DNA from: an uncultured Prevotella sp.
Lineage (GTDB): Bacteria > Bacteroidota > Bacteroidia > Bacteroidales > Bacteroidaceae
Assembly (NCBI GenBank): GCA_900552675.1
Contig: USAI01000014.1
Span: 1 to 38,323 of the forward strand
DNA: 38,323 nucleotides
Direction of reading: 5' to 3'
Shown here: piece after piece, positions 32,915 through 38,323 of the stretch
Layout of the letters: every line of letters begins with the position of its first letter
Position numbering within the stretch: position 1 is the stretch's first letter
Notes under the pieces: model-generated
Told to the model about the DNA's origin: nothing
Databases searched by the model: none
Seen by the model: only the letters and a program-made list of their open reading frames with translations
Program-made: the position numbers and the translations under genes

Positions 32915-34894
32915 TTAACGAGCAAGGGTAAGGCCAGGCCACTGGTCGGTGCGGAAGGGCGAGGCGGGCAACAGTGCTCCGTTACACAGGTTGCAGTCGG
33001 GGTTGTCGGCCCAAGCATAGCGCACAGCGAGAGGCATGGGCACAGCGGCTGCCGATACCACCACGCTGCCATCCTCGATACGAGCGTCGGCCCAATGAAA
33101 CTGTCGGTCGGCACCAGCAATAGCAAAGCCGCGCAGCGCCTCACCATCCTTAGTTTTTAGGCCGCCATCAGTGTGCGTAAAGCTGATGCGTATCTGCCCC
33201 TTCTCAATGGTATAGTTATCATAGATGGGGCCCGAATAGGCTATATCTTCGCCGTAGGCCAGGTGTCGAGCGGCCAAGCCCAGGCGGTTGCCAGCCGTAG
33301 CTTTATCAATAGGATGAATATCTTCGGCCATACCAGCATCAATCAGCACAGCAAGGGCGGTGCCGTCAACGTGCAGAGTGTTGAGCTGTGCCTCGCGCAG
33401 CTCGGCCCACTCCGACTCGGTAGGCTCATTCTTGCGCTCCATATAGTTGGCCAACTGGGCTATAATGAAAGGAAAATCTTGCTTCCACAACGAGCGCCAG
33501 TCGGCTATCATCATAGGCAGCAACTGGCGATAGCGGAAGGCGCGCGGAGCGTTGTTCTCGCCCTGATACCAGATGGCGCCCTTCACAGCATAGGGTGCCA
33601 GCGGACGTATCATAGCATTGTATAGCACGGTGGGTATGTATGGATTGTCTACTGGGTTGAAGGGCACCTTGCCAGCATCGGTAAGGCTGGTAGCCAACTG
33701 CATCTTCCACTCGCCACCCAGCGGCACCACATCGTTGCCACAAGCTATGCTCATATTGGTTGCGTTGCCGCGCAAGCCACCAGCGCCACCCGTGTCAAGC
33801 ACCTTAACGGCCAGCACGGCCTTTCCAGCTTTTACCAGCGATGCAGGTATGGTATAGTTTCTATTAACGGGGCACTGCTCGGTGTGGCCCACCTCTACAC
33901 CATTAAAGTAGGTAACATCCATATCATCAATCATGGCCAACTGCAAGCGCAGGTCTTTGCCTTCCCACGTCGCAGGAATGTCAATGGTTTTTCTATACCA
34001 TACAAAGCCATCAAAATTGCCATACCCCACCTCGTCTATTTTCTGAGGCTGAGCCAGCGTTTGCCACTGTGCCACATCATATTGCGGCTGTGCCCACAAG
34101 GCGGTGCCATCGGCTTGCATGCTGCCTTCTTTCTGGCCCACAGTGTTCATCCACTCGCGCAGCTCGCGCTGATATTTGATTTCGTGCTCGGCGGCCGACA
34201 GTTTGTCGTTGGCTATTTCTTCTACCGTGGGGCGGAAGTCGGGCAACGTCTTCAGCGTCTCGCCACTTATCCAGGTTTCTATATCGGTGCCACCCCAGCA
34301 AGTCATAATCAATCCCACGGGCACATTGCGCTGCTGGTTCAGGTGCTTGCCAAAGAAATAGCCTGTGGCCGAAAACTGCTTCACGGTTTCGGGCGAGCAC
34401 ATTTCCCACGTATGGGTTTGCTTGGGCAGGCCATCGGCGGGCGTGCTGCTTATGGCATTGTCAATGTGCATGAGGCGTATGTTTTCATACTGCCCCGAGG
34501 CGGCTATCTCGTCGGGATAGGTTTTGATGTTCCAGCCTTCCATTGGAAACTGCATATTGCTCTGACCCGTGCACAGCCACACCTCGCCTATCATCACATT
34601 GCTCAGCGTTACAGGCTTGCCATCGGTTAGGGTGATGGTATAGGGGCCACCTGCCGTGGGGGTATGCACGTCAACGCGCCATTTGCCATCGGCACCCACC
34701 TTGGTGGTATATTTGCGGTTGTCCCACGAGGTGGTTACGGTGAGCTTCTTGCCAGCCTTAGCCTCGCCCCACAGCGGAGCCTGCGTTTGCTGCTGCAGCA
34801 CCATGTTATCAGTAAACAGTGGATAGAGTTTCACCTTGGCGTTAACAGACATGGCGGCACAAAGTATAGATAGGGTTAAAGTGGTTTTCTTCAT
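32915..34894 (-). CDS. Sialate O-acetylesterase-like SGNH esterase
   Basis: A 659-residue exported esterase (signal peptide about 1-19). A beta-sandwich N-terminal part (about 20-100) leads to the SGNH block EVWLCTGQSNMQFPMEGW with the nucleophile Ser112. An inserted galactose-binding-like jelly roll (about 265-390, WYRKTIDIPATWEGKDLRLQ) follows, then the block GAIWYQGENNA (440-449) and the catalytic Asp/His in AEDIHPID (525 and 527). Such enzymes remove O-acetyl groups from sialic acid or from plant polysaccharides such as xylan; in a gut or rumen Bacteroidales both are possible and the sequence does not decide. It seems transcribed alone from a TACCTTTG box 40 bases upstream. Confidence 0.9.
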   Translation of the reverse strand: MKKTTLTLSILCAAMSVNAKVKLYPLFTDNMVLQQQTQAPLWGEAKAGKKLTVTTSWDNRKYTTKVGADGKWRVDVHTPTAGGPYTITLTDGKPVTLSNVMIGEVWLCTGQSNMQFPMEGWNIKTYPDEIAASGQYENIRLMHIDNAISSTPADGLPKQTHTWEMCSPETVKQFSATGYFFGKHLNQQRNVPVGLIMTCWGGTDIETWISGETLKTLPDFRPTVEEIANDKLSAAEHEIKYQRELREWMNTVGQKEGSMQADGTALWAQPQYDVAQWQTLAQPQKIDEVGYGNFDGFVWYRKTIDIPATWEGKDLRLQLAMIDDMDVTYFNGVEVGHTEQCPVNRNYTIPASLVKAGKAVLAVKVLDTGGAGGLRGNATNMSIACGNDVVPLGGEWKMQLATSLTDAGKVPFNPVDNPYIPTVLYNAMIRPLAPYAVKGAIWYQGENNAPRAFRYRQLLPMMIADWRSLWKQDFPFIIAQLANYMERKNEPTESEWAELREAQLNTLHVDGTALAVLIDAGMAEDIHPIDKATAGNRLGLAARHLAYGEDIAYSGPIYDNYTIEKGQIRISFTHTDGGLKTKDGEALRGFAIAGADRQFHWADARIEDGSVVVSAAAVPMPLAVRYAWADNPDCNLCNGALLPASPFRTDQWPGLTLAR

Positions 34895-34933
34895 GTGTCT
34901 CTTTTATATTGTTTCGTAAAATAGATTATATTA

Positions 34934-34941
34934 CAAAGGTA
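34934..34941 (-). promoter_or_regulatory. -7 box of the sialate esterase gene
   Basis: TACCTTTG on the minus strand, 39 bases before the ATG at 34894. Two TTG-like elements stand 15 and 23 bases upstream, neither at the ideal distance. Confidence 0.5.
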
Positions 34942-35036
34942 GTGTTTTTTTTGAGACAACACTCACAAAGCTCCATTATTTTTTTTAGTAGGTGTTCAAA
35001 TGGAAAATAGGAAAATAGGAAAAGAGAGAGGAGCGA

Positions 35037-35073
35037 ATTGCCGCATGGCTCGCTGTCGGGGCCATGCGGCAAT
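35037..35073 (-). terminator. Terminator of the YdjC/beta-lactamase fusion gene
   Basis: Perfect arms ATTGCCGCATGGC (35037-35049) and GCCATGCGGCAAT (35061-35073) around an 11-base loop, 14 bases after the stop. On the minus strand a pyrimidine-rich tail (TCGCTCCTCTCTCTTTTCC) follows instead of a pure T run. Confidence 0.75.
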
Positions 35074-35086
35074 CTTCGATTTAGAT

Positions 35087-36934
35087 TTACAAGGCGGGCA
35101 GCAGGTGTTTCCAGATCAGGTTGATCTCGCTTTGCATATCGCCAATGTTGGCGGTGGTGACGATCACGGCATCTTTCTTGGGCACGAGGATGATGTACTG
35201 ACCGTTTGCTCCGTCGGCACGCACGCAGTTGTGACGGCAGCGCCACATCTGATAACCGTAGCCTTGCAGCCAGTCGCTATCCTTCACCTTCATTGTCTTT
35301 GCCACATCCTCGGGGGTTTTGCCTGCGGGGCGGCACTCGATGTGCTTGGAGGTAGCGTCCTCAATCCAGCTGGCTGGCAGGAGTTGCTGGCCCTTCCACT
35401 GTCCCTTCTGCAACAGAAATTGGCCCATCTTGGCCAGATCTTCGGTCTTCAAGAAGAGGCCCCATCCTCCGGTGTTGATGCCCTGCGGACTCTCATCCCA
35501 GTGTGCACCTACGATGCCCAACGGGCGGAACAGGCGCGGGTAGAGATAGTCGATCACCTTCTGACCCGTCACCTTCTGTACGATAGCTGAAAGCATATAG
35601 GTGCCTAAGCTGTTGTAGCAGAAGTAGGTGCCTGGCTTGTGTTTCAGCGGTGCGCCCAGGAAGGCGGCTGCCCAGTTGCCATCCTTGGTCTCGGGCTTGC
35701 GCACCAATCCTGTGGGATCGACATCGTGGCCCGACGACATGGTCAGCAGGTCTTGCACGGTCATTGCCTTCAGATTCTCGTCGGGGTTGGCCGGCGTCTC
35801 GTCGGGAAAGAAGCTGATCACCTTGTCGGTTAGTTTCAATTTACCCTCCGTCACAGCGAAGCCAACGGCTGTGGCGGTGAAGGTCTTACTTACTGAGTTG
35901 AGCACGTGAGGCACTTTGGCGTCGCCTTTGCTCAGCCATTTCTCTTTCAGCACCTTGCCGTGCTGCACGATCATGACGCTATGCAGGTCTTGGCCCGATT
36001 TCTCAACCGCTTTCAGGTAGTTGTCGAAGTTCTTGTCGAGGCGTTTCGAGGCTTCGCCACGGGGCAGAGCCTTCGTCAGGTCGTTGTAGCTGATCAGCTC
36101 GATGCCGCTCTGTTTGATCTTTTGTTTCACTTTGTCGCTGGTGAACAGGTCGGTCACGCCTTGGCGATCCATGGCCACGTGCTCGTAGCCTACGTGTCCA
36201 ACGGTCTGCATCTCCTCATTGTCGAGGGAGGGATGGTCGACGAACATATAGGTTTGCCCGGGCTGCAACGAGTCGAGCATCTTCAGGAAGCTGGCCTCTT
36301 TCTCAGCGCCAGTCTTCGACGGTCCATCATAGCCTTTATAGATGAACCCGTATTTGTCCATGGCTGAAACACGGTCGATCATGGGCAGGTGGTACTCCTC
36401 GCTGAGGCGTTTCATCAGGTCAGACACTTGTGGGTCGAATCCAGTTGATCCCATGTGGCCAGACACGTGGCTGAGCTGCGGAATGTTTCTCAAGGCCATC
36501 TCGATTTGGGCGCGAGCCTCTTGCTCCACCTCTTTGATGTCCCATTTATTCTCCAAGATGGCCTTGCCAGGATAGGCTTTGTTGGGGCGCATTATCGGGA
36601 GGAAGTAGCCGTTCTCGTCGCAAAGAGAGGGGCAATGGGTGAGCGGACGCCACTTCACGTTCTCCCATTCGCTGGTGAACGCCAGGTGCAGGCCCACGTC
36701 GATGCCGGGATTCTCCTTTAACAGGCGAACCGCCTCGGGAAACCAAGAGCCGACAGCCATCACCTCGATGCTGGTCTCGATGCCTTGTTGATAACCTTTT
36801 AGGCAGGCGATGTTGGCTGCACGGAAGGAGCCCATGTCGTCAGCGCGCACAATCAGCCTTGGATGCGCTGTCTGTGCGACGAGGGGCAGAGCGGCTAAAC
36901 AAAAACAGCCGCAGAGTGCTTTTTTGAAATTCAT
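35087..36934 (-). CDS. Fusion of a YdjC/ChbG-type deacetylase and a serine beta-lactamase-like hydrolase
   Basis: A 615-residue exported protein (signal peptide about 1-20) with two catalytic modules. The first (about 25-290) is YdjC/ChbG-like: metal ligands Asp32/Asp33 in RADDMG, His83 in VGLHLAF and His160 in VSGHMG. This family removes acetyl groups from chito-oligosaccharides or related sugars. The second (about 300-615) is a class C beta-lactamase/esterase-type fold: nucleophile block SVSK (347-350), Tyr440 in FCYNSLG (a YNS variant of YxN), and a C-terminal DGANGQY strand in place of a clear KTG. Such modules act as esterases, peptidases or amidases on envelope components. Pairing them suggests one substrate with both an N-acetyl and an ester or peptide bond. 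The gene is rich in GATC, unlike its neighbours. Confidence 0.9.
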   Translation of the reverse strand: MNFKKALCGCFCLAALPLVAQTAHPRLIVRADDMGSFRAANIACLKGYQQGIETSIEVMAVGSWFPEAVRLLKENPGIDVGLHLAFTSEWENVKWRPLTHCPSLCDENGYFLPIMRPNKAYPGKAILENKWDIKEVEQEARAQIEMALRNIPQLSHVSGHMGSTGFDPQVSDLMKRLSEEYHLPMIDRVSAMDKYGFIYKGYDGPSKTGAEKEASFLKMLDSLQPGQTYMFVDHPSLDNEEMQTVGHVGYEHVAMDRQGVTDLFTSDKVKQKIKQSGIELISYNDLTKALPRGEASKRLDKNFDNYLKAVEKSGQDLHSVMIVQHGKVLKEKWLSKGDAKVPHVLNSVSKTFTATAVGFAVTEGKLKLTDKVISFFPDETPANPDENLKAMTVQDLLTMSSGHDVDPTGLVRKPETKDGNWAAAFLGAPLKHKPGTYFCYNSLGTYMLSAIVQKVTGQKVIDYLYPRLFRPLGIVGAHWDESPQGINTGGWGLFLKTEDLAKMGQFLLQKGQWKGQQLLPASWIEDATSKHIECRPAGKTPEDVAKTMKVKDSDWLQGYGYQMWRCRHNCVRADGANGQYIILVPKKDAVIVTTANIGDMQSEINLIWKHLLPAL

Positions 36935-37018
36935 AGTAGTTTAATTTAACCCTAATTTCCGCAACACTTTTGTATAAAACTAATTTGAAGCACTGAGTAG
37001 TAATGTATTACCCAGTGC

Positions 37019-37049
37019 TTTGTCATGTCAGAAGATTCACTTAACTTCG
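37019..37049 (+). promoter_or_regulatory. IS-borne promoter reading toward the barrel gene 3' end
   Basis: TTTG (37019-37022), a 19-base spacer and TAACTTCG (37042-37049). This drives the transposase start and, after truncation, gives antisense transcription into the outer-membrane barrel gene. Confidence 0.55.
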
Positions 37050-37084
37050 TGTTGCAATAAAAATCAAACCAATCTTCAGTAGAC

Positions 37085-37153
37085 ATGGCTAAAGTACAAA
37101 TAAAATTCGATTCAATCACACCTTTTGGCGGAATATTTTCAATCATGGAGCAA
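37085..37153 (+). pseudogene. Truncated IS1380-family transposase, first 23 codons
   Basis: The frame reads MAKVQIKFDSITPFGGIFS then IMEQ, which matches the N-terminus of Bacteroidales IS1380 transposases as I recall them. After Gln23 it turns into unrelated codons and stops at about 37199. Over 90 percent of the transposase is missing, so it is inactive. Its end overlaps the last codons of the barrel gene on the minus strand. Confidence 0.75.
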
Positions 37154-37936
37154 AAAGGGTTGGCGGTTCTTAGGCATCCACGCGCCCTCTACCGATAGCT
37201 GAAAACTAACGTTGGGGTTGAGGTTATACTTCACGGCAGCACCTATGCGGTCGCCCAGGCTGGCGGCATCGTACACGGTGAGGGGCATGTAGCGATGGTT
37301 ACCCACCAGACTCTTCTGCCCATAAACATAGCCCTCCCACTTGTCGTTAAACTTATAACCCAACACGGCCGACAGACCAGCCTCACGCCATGAGGCATGC
37401 TGCCACGTGACATTGTCGAAGTAGCCACCCACGGCCAACGACAACTTTGAGGTGAGGGGCACGGCATACATGGCCGAAACGCTCTGGGTGAAGCCAGCAC
37501 CACCCTTGGCGTGCTTGCCAAACTGGGTAAACACTGATGCACCCAACGATACGTTTAAGCCGCTATGCAGACTCCAGTTATACCAGCCTCCCCAGTAGAG
37601 GGGCGACATAACAAAGGGCTGCACCTGACCACGCATATTGATGGCGGGCAGATGTAGGGTGTCGGGGGCAGAAAGTAGGGCTTCGGTGCCCGCTATCGTT
37701 GTGGGTGCTTCGGGCATGGCGACCTCGGCCTCGCGTTCGGCGGCCTTTTCGCGAGCCAACTGTCGGGCGGTGCCTAACGTGGCACCACTGTGCATCGTCA
37801 CCATATCTTTGGGCAAAAGGGCACGATTGTTAATGTTCTTGTCGCCCTCGTTTTGAGCGCTCATGGGCATGTGCCAAGCCATCATTGCCAGCAGCACCAC
37901 CACTCGGCCTATCGTTGTTATTGTGTGTAGTTTCAT
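37139..37936 (-). CDS. Outer-membrane beta-barrel protein, C-terminus altered by IS relic
   Basis: A 265-residue protein, family not recognised. A signal peptide (about 1-28, ending MPMSAQ) is followed by a charged low-complexity stretch (about 60-95, ARQLAREKAAEREAEVAMPE) and then alternating strands typical of a small barrel: YNWSLHSGLNVSLGASVF, SKLSLAVGGYFDNVTW, GLSAVLGYKFNDKWEGYVYG, IGAAVKYNLNPNVSFQLSVEGAW. The last four codons (LLHD) and the stop come from the IS1380 relic, so the native C-terminus has been lost or shortened. Barrels need their final strand for assembly, but the strand ending KNRQPF may still serve. ATG 37936 is used; an upstream TTG is less likely. The 87-bp repeat gives it a -7 box 24 bases upstream. 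Confidence 0.75.
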   Translation of the reverse strand: MKLHTITTIGRVVVLLAMMAWHMPMSAQNEGDKNINNRALLPKDMVTMHSGATLGTARQLAREKAAEREAEVAMPEAPTTIAGTEALLSAPDTLHLPAINMRGQVQPFVMSPLYWGGWYNWSLHSGLNVSLGASVFTQFGKHAKGGAGFTQSVSAMYAVPLTSKLSLAVGGYFDNVTWQHASWREAGLSAVLGYKFNDKWEGYVYGQKSLVGNHRYMPLTVYDAASLGDRIGAAVKYNLNPNVSFQLSVEGAWMPKNRQPFLLHD

Positions 37937-37960
37937 ACGTTGCTTACATTGTTTCAATTA

Positions 37961-38047
37961 CAAAGATAATGCAAATCGAGAGCAGAATATCAAGCTTGCT
38001 TGAATATTATGCCGAGATGCAGCTTATCTTCTACAAAGATAATGCAA
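37961..38047. repeat. Dispersed 87-bp intergenic repeat, copy 2
   Basis: Matches 71-157 with six mismatches. It is bounded by CAAAGATAATGCAA at both ends (37961-37974 and 38034-38047), where the first copy has CAAAGATAGTGCAA at both ends. The core hairpin TCAAGC-TT-GCTTGA is identical. On the minus strand its left end is a TATCTTTG box just before the barrel gene. Function is discussed in the findings. Confidence 0.85.
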
Positions 38048-38111
38048 GCCCCCTACCCCACAAAACGTTTTAAACATATTTAGGTAAAAAAGTGTTGTCG
38101 AGTTTTTTTAT

Positions 38112-38323
38112 TTACAACTTCTTCATCGACAACGAGATGCGGTTGCGCTTACGGTCAATTTCTACCACGCGCACCTTTACATGCTGGTGCAACTTCACCA
38201 CCTGAGTAGGGTCGGCCACATAGCGGTCGGCCAACTGCGACACGTGTACCAGTCCGTCTTGATGCACACCTACGTCGACAAAGGCGCCAAAGTTGGTAAT
38301 GTTGGTCACAATGCCTGGCAGCA
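38112..38323 (-). CDS. tex: Tex-family RNA-binding protein, C-terminal S1 domain (5' part outside window)
   Basis: The last 70 or so codons of a gene entering from the right edge. The sequence is a canonical S1 RNA-binding domain, TNITNFGAFVDVGVHQDGLVHVSQLADRYV, then VKVRVVEIDRKRNRISLSMKKL and stop. Sequence and position at the very C-terminus match Tex (YhgF), a transcription accessory protein of about 700-780 residues with YqgF-like, HhH and S1 domains. Other S1 proteins such as ribosomal protein S1 or polynucleotide phosphorylase usually have different flanks. The DVGVHQDGLVHVSQLADRYV wording favours Tex. Confidence 0.8.
   Translation of the reverse strand, partial: LPGIVTNITNFGAFVDVGVHQDGLVHVSQLADRYVADPTQVVKLHQHVKVRVVEIDRKRNRISLSMKKL

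Larger units (their letters stand above)
36988..37153 (+). mobile_element. Relic of an IS1380-family insertion sequence, left end
   Basis: The segment has the start of an IS1380-type transposase gene (37085-37153), its promoter (37019-37049) and, further left, a hairpin AAGCACTG/CAGTGCTT (36988-37020) likely belonging to the element. The homology stops abruptly at 37153, after 23 codons, where it meets the barrel gene on the other strand. The left boundary is uncertain and may reach to about 36950. No right end, and no target duplication, is visible. Confidence 0.7.

Noticed and set aside
36952..37146. 64-codon minus-strand frame between the fusion gene and the barrel gene
   Set aside because: It is the antisense reading of the IS1380 relic, whose plus strand carries the recognisable transposase start.

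Overview
The window comes from a Bacteroidales chromosome, most likely Prevotellaceae; genus is not resolved. Promoters follow the Bacteroidetes pattern, TTTG, then about 19-20 bases, then TAnnTTTG. Start codons have A/T-rich upstream sequence and almost no Shine-Dalgarno motifs. The gene families and orders also fit: an ilvD-ilvB-ilvN-thioesterase-ilvC cluster, NfeD/SPFH/SIMPL, surface lipoproteins with TonB receptors, and AmpG-like carriers. No tRNA, rRNA or CRISPR was seen.

Left part (1-6.9 kb, + strand): a dispersed 87-bp repeat, a type II toxin-antitoxin pair with a PIN toxin, a tripartite efflux operon (TolC-like, HlyD/EmrA-like, EmrB-like) ending in a strong terminator, an AraC-type regulator, and a 22/23-bp tandem array.

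Metabolic part (7-17.5 kb): the branched-chain amino acid cluster on the minus strand, with an acyl-ACP thioesterase inside it and a separate promoter for ilvC. Next come a candidate small RNA between ilvD and pyrD, the pyrK-pyrD pair for pyrimidine synthesis, and the divergent agmatine-to-putrescine pair aguA-aguB. The last codons of aguB have become a five-unit tandem array.

Envelope part (17.5-38.3 kb, minus strand): a set of purple-acid-phosphatase-like enzyme, TonB receptor and beta-helix lipoprotein, probably for scavenging a phosphorylated nutrient. Then two paralogous AmpG-like carriers behind a 1261-residue protein that joins a glycosyltransferase, a HIT-type phosphorylase-like domain and a SpoIID/LytB domain; this is a candidate cell-wall recycling locus. 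Next are NfeD-SPFH-SIMPL, a sialate O-acetylesterase, and a YdjC deacetylase fused to a serine beta-lactamase-like domain. That fusion gene stands out because GATC is otherwise scarce here. The window ends with an outer-membrane barrel gene cut at its 3' end by an IS1380-family relic, the second copy of the 87-bp repeat, and the 3' end of tex.

The least expected observations are the 87-bp repeat whose flanking direct repeats co-vary within each copy and place a -7 box before a start codon, the IS1380 relic supplying a gene's C-terminus, the foreign-looking YdjC/beta-lactamase fusion, the promoter-plus-terminator small RNA unit, and the three-domain SpoIID protein with two AmpG-like partners.
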